NCBI RefSeq assembly: GCF_000304355.2
Contig: NC_018227.2
Location: forward strand, 558,001-622,000
Direction: 5' to 3'
From: Methanoculleus bourgensis MS2
GTDB taxonomy: Archaea; Halobacteriota; Methanomicrobia; Methanomicrobiales; Methanoculleaceae
Length of the DNA stretch: 64,000 bases
In this document: one piece after another, positions 29,368 through 39,259 of the stretch
Layout: every line of letters begins with the position of its first letter
Numbering within the stretch: the first letter of the stretch is position 1
Program-made: the position numbers and the translations under genes
The notes under the pieces: model-generated
Database searches by the model: none
Seen by the model: the letters and a program-made list of their open reading frames with translations, nothing else
Told to the model about the DNA's origin: nothing

Positions 29368-30420
29368 TTAGTTGATCGTTTCAATCATCTGCCGGGTCAG
29401 TCCGGTTATATACGTCCGTGCGTGCGAAAGGTCCCGTACCGTCCGGGATCCCGTCAGGAACATCGCAACCTCGAGTTCGCGGTGGATCGCCTCGACGGCT
29501 GCAAAGAGCGCATCATCGCTCTCCATAGCCGGCTTTAAGAGGGGGAGCGCCATGCCCCCGAGATCCGCCCCAAGCGCGATTGCTTTCGCGATATCTATTC
29601 CTGAACGCAGTCCGCCCGTTGCAATAATTGGGTTTCCTGTCGTCCGCACCTCGCAGAGGCTCACCACCGTCGGTATGCCCCAGGAGAGGAACGCTTCCCC
29701 GAGATCGGCAAGACCGGGATCTCTCGCCCTGAGACACTCTATCTTCGCCCAGGACGTCCCTCCATAGCCGCCGATATCGATGGCGCTTGCTCCTGCTCCC
29801 CAGATTGCCCTTGCAGTTCCGGCCGATATGCCCGAACCAGTCTCCTTCACGATGACCGGGTAGGAGAATTCTTCGCAGAGGTCGCGTAGTGCTTCCAGGC
29901 ATCCCTCAGCGTTATGGTCGCCTTCCGGCTGAATCGCTTCCTGAAGCGAGTTGATGTGGATGGCGATTGCATCTGCATCGATCATCTCGACAGCCCGCTC
30001 CGCCCACTCGATGCCGTGGTCGCGGAGCTGGATGATTCCCAGGTTCGCACAGAGGAAGGCATGTGGCGCCTCCTCCCGCACGACGACAAAACTCTCCTCC
30101 AGTTCGGGCTTTTCCAGTGCCGCTCGCTGAGAACCGACACCCATACCGAGGTTATACCGTTCGGCGGCGCGTGCGAGCCGCCGGTTCACCTCGAGGGTGT
30201 CCGGATGTCCTCCGGTCATCGCTGCAATGAAGAGGGGGGAGGAGAGTGTTCTGTCGAGGAACCGGGTCCGGGTCTCGATCGCATCCATATCGCACTCCGG
30301 GAGGGCGTTGTGGACCAGCCGCACATCTTTAAAGCCGGCGTCTCCGGCCTCAATGGGTTTCTCACAACAGATAACCAGGTGGTCCCGTTTCCGTGATGAT
30401 GTGGCGGTCTCTTTTGTCAT
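29368..30420 (-). CDS. fni: Type 2 isopentenyl-diphosphate isomerase
   Basis: A 350-residue FMN- and NAD(P)H-dependent TIM-barrel enzyme that interconverts IPP and DMAPP. Family motifs are visible in order: RKRDHL near residue 10, FIAAMTGGH near 64, GVGSQRAAL near 95, ANLG, the HINSLQEAIQPEGD substrate loop near 155, VKETGSGIS near 193, the GGTSWA loop and GGLRSGIDIAKAIALGAD for FMN phosphate. Its ATG overlaps the ipk stop by 4 bases, so translation is coupled to the enzyme that makes its substrate. Confidence 0.96.
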   Translation of the reverse strand: MTKETATSSRKRDHLVICCEKPIEAGDAGFKDVRLVHNALPECDMDAIETRTRFLDRTLSSPLFIAAMTGGHPDTLEVNRRLARAAERYNLGMGVGSQRAALEKPELEESFVVVREEAPHAFLCANLGIIQLRDHGIEWAERAVEMIDADAIAIHINSLQEAIQPEGDHNAEGCLEALRDLCEEFSYPVIVKETGSGISAGTARAIWGAGASAIDIGGYGGTSWAKIECLRARDPGLADLGEAFLSWGIPTVVSLCEVRTTGNPIIATGGLRSGIDIAKAIALGADLGGMALPLLKPAMESDDALFAAVEAIHRELEVAMFLTGSRTVRDLSHARTYITGLTRQMIETIN

Positions 30421-31178
30421 GGTATGCCTCTTCTGGTTACGATCGTCCCGCCATGCCCGGTGCCGTCCAGGAACCGTCCGACCTTCGAGACATGGAAGAT
30501 GTGCGAATCGGTGCCGGCATCGGCAAGCGCCAGGAGTTCCCTGATCTTGCCTCGCATGCCCCCGGTCACATCGGTGTTGCCCGATCCGCTGATCTCAAGT
30601 GTTTCTGCTATGCTCCGGTCGATGCGTGGGACGACCGCTCCGTTCTGCAGGACGCCCGCGACGTCGGTTGCAAGCCCCACACGCCTGCTCCCGAGAGCGA
30701 CGGCAAGCCGGGTCACCAACTGGTCGCCTGAGACGATGCAGGCCCCCTTCAGGCGGTCCATCACCACATCGCCGTGCAGCACGGGTACAATGCCGTGTCC
30801 AGTCATTTCGGCGATGTGGCGGGTCTCAAACGAGGCCAGACGTCCGCCTTCAGCGAGAGCCAGGTCAAGGGGGTGGATACCGATCGCCTCGATGCCCGCA
30901 TCCCGCAGGGCACCGACGACCGCGGCGTTCAGGCGCGAGACGGCAGCGTGCGTGTGGTAGACCCCCGGGACGTTCTCCGTATCAAGGCCATCGTTGATGC
31001 GGTAGCGTCGGGCCTCCGGGTGCCCGCACGACCCCGCGCCGTGGACGAGCACGAGTTTCGGAGCACTCCGTGCGATATGGCCTGCGATATCGTGCAGGCG
31101 GGCGTGATCGATGGCACATTCCCCCGACTTGTCGGTTATCACGCTCCCCCCAAGTTTCAGTATCACGGTCTCAGTCAT
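30417..31178 (-). CDS. ipk: Isopentenyl phosphate kinase
   Basis: A 253-residue amino acid kinase-fold enzyme that phosphorylates isopentenyl phosphate to IPP, the last step of the archaeal mevalonate branch. The N-terminus carries KLGGSVITDK. The catalytic histidine lies in VHGAGSCGH near residue 52. The nucleotide part includes GSGNTDVTGGMRGKI near 203. The frame is open further upstream, but the extension is Arg/Ser/Pro-rich and lies inside mvk, so I start at the ATG at 31178. The gene overlaps mvk by 8 bases and fni by 4. Confidence 0.94.
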   Translation of the reverse strand: MTETVILKLGGSVITDKSGECAIDHARLHDIAGHIARSAPKLVLVHGAGSCGHPEARRYRINDGLDTENVPGVYHTHAAVSRLNAAVVGALRDAGIEAIGIHPLDLALAEGGRLASFETRHIAEMTGHGIVPVLHGDVVMDRLKGACIVSGDQLVTRLAVALGSRRVGLATDVAGVLQNGAVVPRIDRSIAETLEISGSGNTDVTGGMRGKIRELLALADAGTDSHIFHVSKVGRFLDGTGHGGTIVTRRGIP

Positions 31179-32040
31179 GCTTCTCTTTTCTCGCGCCGTC
31201 GGTATCGATGGTGGTGATGATCGCTTTTCCCTCGCAGGCCTCGATGGCCCCGGCAACCCGGCTCTTTGCGCGCCGGGGGCAGAGGGCGATGATGCTCCCG
31301 CCGCCTCCCGCCCCCGTGATCTTCGCCCCGTAGGCGCCGCTCGCTCTCGCGGCAAGCACGAGTTTGCTGCTTGCGGGATGCCCTACGCCGAGCGCTTCCA
31401 GGAGGGCGTTGTTCATGTCCATGCACCGCCCCAGTTCCCTTGGGTGGTTGATGTTATGGAGGGCGGCAAGCGTTACGGCTCCGATGGCATCCAGGATCGG
31501 GTTTGCGATCTCCGGGTGCTTCTTCTGGAGATTCCCGACCAGTTCCACCATCTTTGCGGTGCTGTGCGGCACCATGGTGTTTCCTACAACGATCTGCAGG
31601 CCCTGTGGGGGAAGTCTCCGCTTGGAGTTCCCGGTGATGAGCACTATCCCGCCGCTTGTGGAGACATAGGTGTCGGTGGGGCTCGCCCTCCCTTTCTGGA
31701 CTTTCTTTTCGATGGCAAACGCCATATCCGCGATATCTTCACGGGTGCGCCCGAGACCGAATTCATCGTTGATCGCACAGAGTGTCGCCACCGTCACCGC
31801 GGCCGATGATCCGAGTCCTGACGAGCTCTGGAGTTGTGAATGGACGTAGACACTCCCCCGGACGCCCATCCGCCTGAAACATTCGTTGATGTAGGGCGAC
31901 CTGGGTCGTGTCGGGTTGCGGGATTTCCTTACCGTGACGAAGACACGGGGTTTGATCGCCATCGCTACCCCGGGCTTTCCGTAGACCACTGCATGCTCGC
32001 CGAACAGGAAGACCTTGCCCGGCGCGCTCCACGTTGCCAA
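31171..32040 (-). CDS. mvk: Mevalonate kinase
   Basis: A 289-residue GHMP kinase that phosphorylates mevalonate. It opens WSAPGKVFLFGEHAVVYGKP, the GHMP motif 1; the ATP loop SSSGLGSSAAVTVATL is near residue 70; motif 3 KITGAGGGGSIIAL is near 240. The start codon is TTG at 32040, directly abutting the MEMO-family stop, with GGTG a few bases upstream. No phosphomevalonate kinase is adjacent, consistent with the archaeal routes that end at IPK. Confidence 0.95.
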   Translation of the reverse strand: MATWSAPGKVFLFGEHAVVYGKPGVAMAIKPRVFVTVRKSRNPTRPRSPYINECFRRMGVRGSVYVHSQLQSSSGLGSSAAVTVATLCAINDEFGLGRTREDIADMAFAIEKKVQKGRASPTDTYVSTSGGIVLITGNSKRRLPPQGLQIVVGNTMVPHSTAKMVELVGNLQKKHPEIANPILDAIGAVTLAALHNINHPRELGRCMDMNNALLEALGVGHPASSKLVLAARASGAYGAKITGAGGGGSIIALCPRRAKSRVAGAIEACEGKAIITTIDTDGARKEKHD

Positions 32041-32829
32041 TTACACCACCGCTATCGCTGCATACCCCACTACCTGATTGAAGTCCCCCGTCACATCACC
32101 GCTGGTCGTATACCGTAGCAGTTCCCCTCTCGTTGCGCCGAGCGTCCGGCAGGTGATGCACATGGCCGCGATCGGGCCGTAGCCGCACGCCGTAGCGCCG
32201 GTCTCCCGGAGCCGTCGATAAAATTCCGGTATATCCAGGGTTTTGAGCGCATCAATCGCGTAGAGGTCCTGTCGGCGGGCCGTCTCGTCCGGGACATAGT
32301 GGGAGAAGTCGCTCGAGGCGACGATCCGCACGTTCCTGCCCGTGTGTTCTATCGCCCGGAGCAGGTGCTCAGCAAGGCTTGCCGCTGCTTCGTAACTCTG
32401 GTCTCCCATCATGACGGGCGCAATCCTCGCTCTCGGGAACCGGTACTTGATGATAGGCACCTGCACCTCGATAGAGTGTTCATTCCGGTGCGACGCCTCA
32501 TCTATCTCGATATCCAGCGCGTCGACAAACTCTGTATCGACATCGACGATCCCAAGCGGGGTCTCCCACGGTACGGCGGAGGCACAGGTCATGTACCCCC
32601 GGTGACTTGGACCGATGACAACAAACGTGCCGTCGAAATCAGGCGGTATGGTAGAGAAGGCACAGGCTCCAGTCTCCCCGGAGTAGACGTAGCCCGCATG
32701 GGGAGCGACGATGCCCCGGGCATCGATGCCCGGAGCCTTCTTCTGGAAGAATGTCTCCAGCAGTTGCTCCAGATGCCGGGGCTCGGCAGGATAGAACATT
32801 CCTGCTACACTGCATGGGCGCATATCCAT
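32041..32829 (-). CDS. MEMO1-family protein (AmmeMemoRadiSam B)
   Basis: A 262-residue protein of the MEMO family, related in fold to class III extradiol dioxygenases. Typical segments are RPCSVAGMFYPAEP at the start, VAPHAGYVYSG near residue 43, VIGPSHRGY near 73, HRNEHSIEVQVP near 112 and ASSDFSHY near 171, which hold the conserved His residues of the metal-binding cleft. Its biochemical role in archaea is not established. It lies between rps2 and mvk in this superoperon, a position I know from other euryarchaea. The start is ATG at 32829, or 32823. Confidence 0.92.
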   Translation of the reverse strand: MDMRPCSVAGMFYPAEPRHLEQLLETFFQKKAPGIDARGIVAPHAGYVYSGETGACAFSTIPPDFDGTFVVIGPSHRGYMTCASAVPWETPLGIVDVDTEFVDALDIEIDEASHRNEHSIEVQVPIIKYRFPRARIAPVMMGDQSYEAAASLAEHLLRAIEHTGRNVRIVASSDFSHYVPDETARRQDLYAIDALKTLDIPEFYRRLRETGATACGYGPIAAMCITCRTLGATRGELLRYTTSGDVTGDFNQVVGYAAIAVV

Positions 32830-32860
32830 CTATATTGGAGCTTCTTTGTGCCTCTGTGTC

Positions 32861-33478
32861 TTATAACTCTGTCTCAAAGTCTTCGGGAGTGAGCGACGTG
32901 GTCACTCCACGCAGGCGGAGCAGTTCCTTTGTCAGGAGGAAGTAGATCATTGAGAGCGCTTTCCTGCCCTTGTTGTTGGTGGGAATGACCAGGTCGATGT
33001 ACTTGGTCATGTTGTTGGTATCGCAGAGGGCGACGATCGGGATGCCCGCCTGGACCGCCTCGTTGATCGCCTGTGTATCACCGATCGGGTCGGTCACCAC
33101 GATCACGTCCGGCTCGATGTACTTATTTAAGCCATGTAAGCGCTGGTTGGTGAGCATCCCCGGGATGAAGCGGCCGATGACCGCCATGCCGCCAACGGCG
33201 TCGGCGAACATCTTCGCCGGGTACTGGCCGTACTGCCGGGAGGTGACGACCAGGACTTTTGCCGGCTCGTACTGTGCGAGGAACTTCGCGGCGGTCTTGA
33301 TCCGCTCATCAGTGGCCTGGATGTCCAGGATGTACAGCCCATCTCCGCGGACGCGGTAGATGAACTTCATCATATCCTTGCTCTTCTGCTGGGTGCCGAT
33401 GTGCACGCCTGCTGCAAGATACTCTTCTACGGGTATCAGTGGTTCTTTCAGTTCGATTTCCAGTTCGTTTCCGGTCAA
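32861..33478 (-). CDS. rps2: 30S ribosomal protein S2
   Basis: A 205-residue S2 protein of the archaeal/eukaryotic (uS2/SA) type. It shows [20 protein letters not shown] at the N-terminus, [21 protein letters not shown] and [15 protein letters not shown], then the [20 protein letters not shown]-terminal stretch. The start codon is TTG at 33478, one base beyond the enolase stop. It assembles at the neck of the small subunit. Confidence 0.97.
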   Translation of the reverse strand: MTGNELEIELKEPLIPVEEYLAAGVHIGTQQKSKDMMKFIYRVRGDGLYILDIQATDERIKTAAKFLAQYEPAKVLVVTSRQYGQYPAKMFADAVGGMAVIGRFIPGMLTNQRLHGLNKYIEPDVIVVTDPIGDTQAINEAVQAGIPIVALCDTNNMTKYIDLVIPTNNKGRKALSMIYFLLTKELLRLRGVTTSLTPEDFETEL

Positions 33479-33479
33479 G

Positions 33480-34667
33480 CTAGATCAGCTCCTCTATACG
33501 AATCAGTTCATTCAGTTTGGCAATCCGTTCCCCGCCGACGACGCCGGTCTTGAGGAATATACATTCGAACGCAGTGGCCAGATGGGCGATCGTTGCATCG
33601 GTGGTCTCTCCGGACCGGTGACTCATGACCGTCTCCATGCCGCTCTTCTGGGCAAGACGTATCGCCTCGAAGGTCTCGGTGAGCGTTCCTATCTGGTTTG
33701 GTTTGATCAGCACGCAGTTTGCCGCGCAGGTCTCAACGCCCTTCGTGATCCGTTCAACGTTGGTCACGAAGAGGTCGTCCCCGCAGATCAGGCACCGGTC
33801 CCCGACTGCTGCCGTCAGGTCTGCGAACGCCTCGAAGTCCTCCTCGAAGAGGGGGTCTTCGATGTAGATGAGGTTGTAGCGGTCGACCAGGTCTGCCATG
33901 TAGGCGACCTGTTCCTCGCGGGTTCTCACGGCATCCTTGTAGCGATACTGCTTACCGTCCCAGAGTTCGCTTGCCGCCACGTCGATTCCCATGCGGACCT
34001 CGATGTTTGTCTCGTCAGAGACGGTAGCGATCGCTTCGCTGATGATCTCAAATGCCTCGGTGTCGGATATTGCGGGTGCCCAGGCACCTTCATCTCCTTT
34101 ACCTGAGAGTTTGCCCTGCTTCTGCAGGATCGCTTTCACGGTCCTGTGAACGGCAGCGTTCACAAAGACCCCCTCCGATGCGCCGGAAGCGCCGGTGGGA
34201 ACCACCAGGAATTCCTGGATGGATGTAGCGTTTGGGGCGTGCGCGCCTCCACCGATGACGTTGCCCAGGGGCAGGGGTGTCTTATCGGCGAATGCACCGC
34301 CCAGGTAGTGGAAGAGTTCAAGGTCGAGAGACGATGCAGCCGCCTTTGCACACGCAAGCGAGAGCGCTACCGCGACATTTGCGCCGATCGAACTGAAGTC
34401 GGGTGTCCCGTCGATCTCCCGCAGTCGTGCGTCGAACGTGATCTGATCGCGAGTGTCCTCACCGATGAGTGATGGAATCAGGTGCTTCTCTGCATCCCTG
34501 ACAGCCTCCCGCGGCGGCCGCACCTTTGCCTCATAGGTCCCGGTGCTGGCACCGCTGGGCGCCGCAGCCTGGCCAAAGCCGTAATCTGTGTGGACTTCGG
34601 CCTCGACGGTCTCGTTCCCCCGGCTGTCCAGGATAACTCTTAAGATAATCTCTTCGATGGTCGTCAT
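33480..34667 (-). CDS. eno: Enolase
   Basis: A 395-residue enolase that interconverts 2-phosphoglycerate and phosphoenolpyruvate. It carries [14 protein letters not shown] at the N-terminus, [11 protein letters not shown] near residue 38, the metal ligands in GIDVAAS, YIEDPL and CGDDLF, the catalytic Lys in LIKPNQIGT near 318 and [16 protein letters not shown] near 346. The length is slightly shorter than the bacterial 430. In archaea eno often sits between rpoK and rps2, as it does here. Confidence 0.97.
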   Translation of the reverse strand: MTTIEEIILRVILDSRGNETVEAEVHTDYGFGQAAAPSGASTGTYEAKVRPPREAVRDAEKHLIPSLIGEDTRDQITFDARLREIDGTPDFSSIGANVAVALSLACAKAAASSLDLELFHYLGGAFADKTPLPLGNVIGGGAHAPNATSIQEFLVVPTGASGASEGVFVNAAVHRTVKAILQKQGKLSGKGDEGAWAPAISDTEAFEIISEAIATVSDETNIEVRMGIDVAASELWDGKQYRYKDAVRTREEQVAYMADLVDRYNLIYIEDPLFEEDFEAFADLTAAVGDRCLICGDDLFVTNVERITKGVETCAANCVLIKPNQIGTLTETFEAIRLAQKSGMETVMSHRSGETTDATIAHLATAFECIFLKTGVVGGERIAKLNELIRIEELI

Positions 34668-34674
34668 CAGATCA

Positions 34675-34842
34675 CTACTTTCTCTTCACCGTTATAGGGA
34701 TCACGCCTTGATCAAACTCTTCCAGTGCGATCTCGAGCGGCTCTGTATTCATCGTTTTAATCAAAACCGGTGCACCCATCGATATCTGCAGAGCACGAGC
34801 CCCTATAATCCGCGCTCGTTCGTATCGGGTATAAGATTCCAT
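34675..34842 (-). CDS. rpoK: RNA polymerase subunit K (Rpo6)
   Basis: A 55-residue protein, equivalent to Rpb6/omega, read from the ATG at 34842. It carries the family core [20 protein letters not shown] followed by APVLIKT and [10 protein letters not shown], ending PITVKRK. It holds together the large catalytic subunit of archaeal RNA polymerase. It lies between tRNA-Pro and enolase. Confidence 0.96.
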   Translation of the reverse strand: MESYTRYERARIIGARALQISMGAPVLIKTMNTEPLEIALEEFDQGVIPITVKRK

Positions 34843-34871
34843 CGTGCAGCCTCAAAACTTTAATAATAAAA

Positions 34872-34945
34872 TGGGGTCGCTGAGATTTGAACTCAGGTTA
34901 CAGCGTCCCGAACGCCATAGGATGTCCAGGCTACCCTACGACCCC
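34872..34945 (-). tRNA. tRNA-Pro (CGG)
   Basis: A 74-nt tRNA on the minus strand inside the operon. The acceptor arms are GGGGTCG and CGACCCC, the anticodon arm TGGCG-TTCGGGA-CGCTG gives anticodon CGG, and the T arm is CTGAG-TTCAAAT-CTCAG. The discriminator is A. Its first base follows the rpoN stop codon with no gap, so the tRNA must be cut from a shared transcript unless it has its own promoter. Confidence 0.92.
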
Positions 34946-35134
34946 TCACTGATACGGATTCAGGTCCTCCACTATTTCCTTGTGCGTCAGCAGCATCCGC
35001 CTGCAACAGTAACGTTCCAGGCCGAGATCGTCGAGGATCCGATTTGGATCCTCGCCCGCATCCCGCCGCTCCTTGAACTCCTTCCAGGCTGGAGAGATGA
35101 CCTTACCGCATGTAAAACATCGTACGGGTATCAT
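34946..35134 (-). CDS. rpoN: RNA polymerase subunit N (Rpo10)
   Basis: A 62-residue zinc-binding subunit, equivalent to Rpb10. It begins [13 protein letters not shown] with CxxC and ends with the atypical CC pair in [15 protein letters not shown]; together these hold one zinc. It bridges subunits D and L with the second largest subunit in archaeal RNA polymerase. The stop directly abuts tRNA-Pro. Confidence 0.97.
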   Translation of the reverse strand: MIPVRCFTCGKVISPAWKEFKERRDAGEDPNRILDDLGLERYCCRRMLLTHKEIVEDLNPYQ

Positions 35135-35170
35135 AATAATGTACCTGCTCTCCTTATATCCCTTTTCCCA

Positions 35171-35572
35171 TCACCGGTAGGATTTCTGGTATCTTGCCCG
35201 TGCACCAGGACCGTGCGGCTTCTTGGACTCTTTCTGCCGTGAGTCATTCACGAGCAGCGTGCGGTCGTATGCCAGGAAGGCGTCCTTAATCTGCGGATCG
35301 TTGTGCCACTCTACAATGCCGCGCGCCAGCGCCGTACGGACTGCCTCGGCCTGACCCACTGCACCGCCGCCGGAGACATCGATTGCTGCATCGACGCCGT
35401 CGAGTGCGCTTGGAACCAGCAGCAGGGGTTCAGCGATCTTCATGCGCATCAGTTCTGTCCCGTAGACCTCGAGGGGCACGGAGTTGATGCGGACCCGGCC
35501 GTTGCCGGGTTTCAGGGTTGCCCGCGCAATTGCCGTCTTCCTCTTACCGCTTGTATTGATGATCTTTGCCAT
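35171..35572 (-). CDS. rps9: 30S ribosomal protein S9
   Basis: A 133-residue uS9. Family features are [20 protein letters not shown] at the N-terminus, [20 protein letters not shown] in the middle and the basic tail [21 protein letters not shown], whose end reaches toward the P-site tRNA. GAGGTGA precedes its ATG. It follows rpl13 as in most archaea. Confidence 0.97.
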   Translation of the reverse strand: MAKIINTSGKRKTAIARATLKPGNGRVRINSVPLEVYGTELMRMKIAEPLLLVPSALDGVDAAIDVSGGGAVGQAEAVRTALARGIVEWHNDPQIKDAFLAYDRTLLVNDSRQKESKKPHGPGARARYQKSYR

Positions 35573-35586
35573 TCCGTCACCTCATT

Positions 35587-36009
35587 TCAGTATTTTGCTC
35601 CGAGATTGGTGCTGATCGCTCCAACCGTTACATACCTCGGGCTGCTCAGCCGGTCGATGTGGGCCGCTTTGGGAGACTCTCTCTCCATCGCGGAGAACTC
35701 AACCGGAACGCCTACGTAGACCTTGATCCGCTTGAACGCGGCGATACCCCGTTCGCGCTTGTACGGGAGCATGCCGCGGATGGTGCGCTTGATGATATGG
35801 TCGGGCCGGCGCGGGTAGAACGGGCCGCCCTCGCGGGATCCGCGGTTGCGCTTCCTGTAGTAGTCCGCGAGCACGTATGCCCGGTCCCCGGAGACGATTG
35901 CCTTCTCCGCGTTCACGATGGCGATCTCCTCACCGGCGAGCGCGCGCCCTGCGACGACGCTGGCCATTCTTCCGAGCAGTAATCCGTCTGCATCGATAAC
36001 CGTAACCAT
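35587..36009 (-). CDS. rpl13: 50S ribosomal protein L13
   Basis: A 140-residue uL13. The N-terminus [20 protein letters not shown] and the segments [38 protein letters not shown] and PYKRERG are typical. The ATG at 36009 is preferred over the GTG three codons earlier because GGTGAG lies at proper distance. It is in the L18e-L13-S9-RpoN order common to Euryarchaeota. Confidence 0.97.
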   Translation of the reverse strand: MVTVIDADGLLLGRMASVVAGRALAGEEIAIVNAEKAIVSGDRAYVLADYYRKRNRGSREGGPFYPRRPDHIIKRTIRGMLPYKRERGIAAFKRIKVYVGVPVEFSAMERESPKAAHIDRLSSPRYVTVGAISTNLGAKY

Positions 36010-36014
36010 TCGTC

Positions 36015-36383
36015 TCACCTGAGGATCCGTACCCTGCTCCCCTTCGGGTTATCCCGAACGAGGTCCTCGATGGTCATGCACGTCCCGTTGGCGCCGGTGA
36101 TCTTGCTCACCGCGGCCTCGGAAAAGTCGAGCGCGGCGACCTTCACCGGCAGGTTGAGTGCGCCGCTGCCGAGCACCTTGCCCGGCACCAGGATCGTCTC
36201 GCCTTCGTTTGCGTACCGGTCGATCTTGCTGAGGTTCACCTCGGCGTAGTTCTTCCGGGGCGCATCCAGCCTCTTTGCGATCTCGCGCCAGATATTCGCC
36301 TCATGTACGCGCGACGCATCTCTCAGCGTCACGATGAGGGCAGCCAGCCGGGGGTTTGTTTTATTCTCGGTTGTCTTCTTCAT
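36015..36383 (-). CDS. rpl18e: 50S ribosomal protein L18e
   Basis: A 122-residue archaeal/eukaryotic L18e (eL18). It contains [17 protein letters not shown] and [20 protein letters not shown] then [12 protein letters not shown]. Its ATG overlaps the rpoD stop by 4 bases. No bacterial counterpart exists at this locus, which supports an archaeal source. Confidence 0.97.
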   Translation of the reverse strand: MKKTTENKTNPRLAALIVTLRDASRVHEANIWREIAKRLDAPRKNYAEVNLSKIDRYANEGETILVPGKVLGSGALNLPVKVAALDFSEAAVSKITGANGTCMTIEDLVRDNPKGSRVRILR

Positions 36384-37209
36384 TCAGTCCCCTCTCCCGT
36401 AATCTCGTTTATCACGTCTACCAGGTCATCTGATGTTTTCTGGATATACTCGAGCGCTCTCTCGATGATCTCCCGGACGGGCATCGATCCGTCGCTTTCC
36501 ACCACAAAGATGTATTTCGTCTCATCAGCACCGATATGGATGGCCGCCTCAGTGCCGATACCGCCGGCAAGGCATGCCCGCTCACAGAGCCTGCAGAGGG
36601 AACAGAACTCCTGCCGCCCTCCGATAACCCTGACTTTTCCCTGCCCGGCCTCAAGCACGTCACGCGGACACTCGTCGACGCACATGCCACACCCGTCGCA
36701 CTTCTCGTCGACGGTGATCACCGGGTAGTTCTTGTAGCCGCAGGCGGTCGTCGCCTGCCATTTGGCATGCTCTTTTCCGGTGCCGATGACGGCGTATGCC
36801 TCAAGCACGACCTTCTGGTCTTTGTCAAGGTCGATGATGGGGATCTCCTCCTCAGCCGGTGCGGCATCGGGATCCTGGGGAATCAGGTCGCTTGAGTAGA
36901 CCGTCTTCGGCCCCTCGACGGAGAGCGTGTAGGTGGCGGTACAGACCGGGCAGCCTGCACCCTCACAGGTGCACTCTGCACGGGTCACGTAGCGGTCCAG
37001 GTCGGTCCGCAGGGGTATGAGCCCCAGACGGTGTGCCAGCATCTCATCAAAGAGAACGCTAGTGTTATCGTAGATACGAATGTCCTCGATGGCGAGCGTT
37101 GGCACTTCGCTCATCATCGCCCGCCGTAACATATTGGCGAACGAAGTGGAAACGCTGCTTATGGTGAATTTAGCGACTCTCTCATCCAGTCGAGAAAACG
37201 CAATCTCCA

Positions 37210-37210
<1 letters not shown>
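36380..37210 (-). CDS. rpoD: RNA polymerase subunit D (Rpo3) with two 4Fe-4S motifs
   Basis: A 276-residue alpha-like subunit. The N-terminal assembly domain carries FANMLRRAMMSEVPTLAIED. The insert domain has an additional ferredoxin-like module near residues 165-215 with two complete patterns, CDGCGMCVDECP and CSLCRLCERAC, so two 4Fe-4S clusters are predicted. Zinc-like cysteines also occur earlier in CTCEGAGCPVC. The dimerisation segment lies at the C-terminus. Clusters in this subunit are known in Methanosarcina and Sulfolobus and help D-L assembly. It shares one base with the end of rps11 (TAATG). Confidence 0.97.
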
Positions 37211-37599
<389 letters not shown>

Positions 37600-37603
37600 G
37601 GTG

Positions 37604-38152
37604 TTACCTCACTCCTGCACGGGCGATCCTGGTTCTCTCAGGATGAACGTCGTTTGTGAACGGAGAGGGACCGTAGTAGGTGATCTCAGACTCTTCGATT
37701 CTCTCGACCCGGTAACTCGGCACGGTCACCCGGCGACCCGAGATCGCGATGTGTCCGTGGGTGATGAACTGGCGGGCCTGCTTTGGGGAACGTGCAAGCC
37801 CCTTCCGGTGGACCAGCGTCTGGAGGCGGCGGTCGAGCTGCTGCTCAACCTTCAGGGCGAGGATGTCGCCGAGATCAGCGTCTTCACCGACGAGGCCGTA
37901 GCGGAAAAGGTGGTTGATGAGCTGATCTTTCTTCTTCTGATACTCATCCAGATTGATCCCTGCTGACCGCAGTGCCACCAGTTCACGGGCGGCTGTCCGG
38001 TATTTTCGCAGGACACTCTGGGCCTTCCAGACTTCACGCTTGTTCCGGAGCCCGTAGTCGATGATGAGTCGCTTTTCGTCCTCGAGCCTTGTCTTCTCAA
38101 ACCGCCGCTTGGGCGTCGCGTACTGCTTGTAGTTCTTTCCGGGATATCCCAT
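37604..38152 (-). CDS. rps4: 30S ribosomal protein S4
   Basis: A 182-residue uS4, a primary 16S binder. The N-terminal [20 protein letters not shown] is of archaeal type and lacks the bacterial zinc finger. The S4 RNA-binding domain is near residues 100-160 with [20 protein letters not shown] and [20 protein letters not shown]. It is the second ribosomal gene of the superoperon. Confidence 0.97.
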   Translation of the reverse strand: MGYPGKNYKQYATPKRRFEKTRLEDEKRLIIDYGLRNKREVWKAQSVLRKYRTAARELVALRSAGINLDEYQKKKDQLINHLFRYGLVGEDADLGDILALKVEQQLDRRLQTLVHRKGLARSPKQARQFITHGHIAISGRRVTVPSYRVERIEESEITYYGPSPFTNDVHPERTRIARAGVR

Positions 38153-38164
38153 TCAATCACCCCT

Positions 38165-38614
38165 TTACTCTTTCTTTCTGCTGACGCCGACAGTCGTGCC
38201 CGTTCTTCCGGAGGCTTTGGTGCGCTGGCCGCGGACCTTCTGTCCGGTCTCGTGCCTGATGCCGCGGTAACTGCGCATCTTGCGCATACGGTTGACGTCA
38301 TCGTCGTTGGTCATGGTGAGGTCGGTCCCGAGAAGGTGACGGGCCTCTCCGGTGTAGACGTCCTTTGGACGATTTAACATCCAGTCCGGTACCTGTTCGG
38401 TGTAGGCATCGACGGCGTTTGCGAGTCGTTCGACCGATCCATCGTCCAGCTTGCCGAGCACGGCGCGAGGGTCCACATTGGCAAGGGCGGTGATGGTGCG
38501 TGACGTGTGCGGACCAATGCCCTTGATGCCGGTCAGTGCGATGTGCACAGCCTTCGTGCCGTCGAGATCAGTATTCCTGATCCGAACAAAGTATTTTATC
38601 TCTTCTTCATCCAT
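38165..38614 (-). CDS. rps13: 30S ribosomal protein S13
   Basis: A 149-residue uS13 of archaeal type. It contains [34 protein letters not shown] for the helix-two-turn-helix, and the C-terminal [27 protein letters not shown] tail that contacts tRNA. It opens the ribosomal superoperon, with tRNA-Ser just upstream on the same strand. Confidence 0.97.
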   Translation of the reverse strand: MDEEEIKYFVRIRNTDLDGTKAVHIALTGIKGIGPHTSRTITALANVDPRAVLGKLDDGSVERLANAVDAYTEQVPDWMLNRPKDVYTGEARHLLGTDLTMTNDDDVNRMRKMRSYRGIRHETGQKVRGQRTKASGRTGTTVGVSRKKE

Positions 38615-38648
38615 GTGATTGCCTCATCATCGACGTTGTCGGTGAAAG

Positions 38649-38733
38649 CGCTGAGGGAGGGATTTGAACCCTCGAGTCCCAGGGGGACACAGGTTTAGCA
38701 AACCTGCGCCATACCAGGCTTGGCTACCTCAAC
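38649..38733 (-). tRNA. tRNA-Ser (GCT)
   Basis: An 85-nt class II tRNA. Acceptor arms GTTGAGG and CCTCAGC pair with one G-U. The anticodon arm CAGGT-TTGCTAA-ACCTG gives GCT. A long variable arm (TGTCCCCCTGGGACTC) precedes the T arm GAGGG-TTCAAAT-CCCTC. The discriminator is G, as in tRNA-Ser. It lies 34 bp upstream of rps13 on the same strand. Confidence 0.94.
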
Positions 38734-38853
38734 ATAGAATTTCGCATCTCTCGATACTCGCAACACCAGAGGTGCTGCTCCAGACACAGTATTCTATGAC
38801 TTGTGCTTACTAATTTTAGTGTGGTGTCTTAATAAGAGTTTTGGTGTTGGGGG

Positions 38854-39259
38854 TAGTGCACCAGGACATCTCCTGATCCCGCGAAGAGCGTGTGATTGCC
38901 ACCCCTGCACCTCCCTTCGCGACTTCGCGCTCTTCGCGTGAGGCTGTATCGTTATCCCATCCACCTAACTCACGCGAAGTCGCGAAGGACGCGAAGTTTG
39001 GTAATGGGTGTAGATAGTCCCCGTCAAGGCTGGTATGAAAACCCCCTCCGGGTATGGAGAGCGTCCCCTCGAAGAGGCCGCTATAACCATACGGGCCAGC
39101 CATCGCCGTTTTTCATGCTCATGGCACGCTTCGCGTGAGGGAGCTGGTTCAGGGAGGCACCAGAGCATCACGCTAAAGACGCGGGAGAGCGCGAAGCACC
39201 GTAGACGTCTATAACAGCTGCCCTTCGTGGCCTTCTCGCGTTCGAGGTGGCGATCAGCC
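38854..39259. repeat. Composite MITE-like region H between tRNA-Ser and dys
   Basis: It holds no gene. It begins TAGTGCACCAGGACATCT, similar to the family's left end, and carries several interior motifs: CCTTCGCGACTTCGCGCTCT TCGCGTGAGG near 38915, CTCACGCGAAGTCGCGAAGG near 38968 and GAGAGCGCGAAGC near 39190. The right part (GAGGTGGCGATCAGCCTC...CGCATCGGG) matches the right part of element D and runs into the last codons of dys. At least two decayed copies seem to be nested here. Confidence 0.5.
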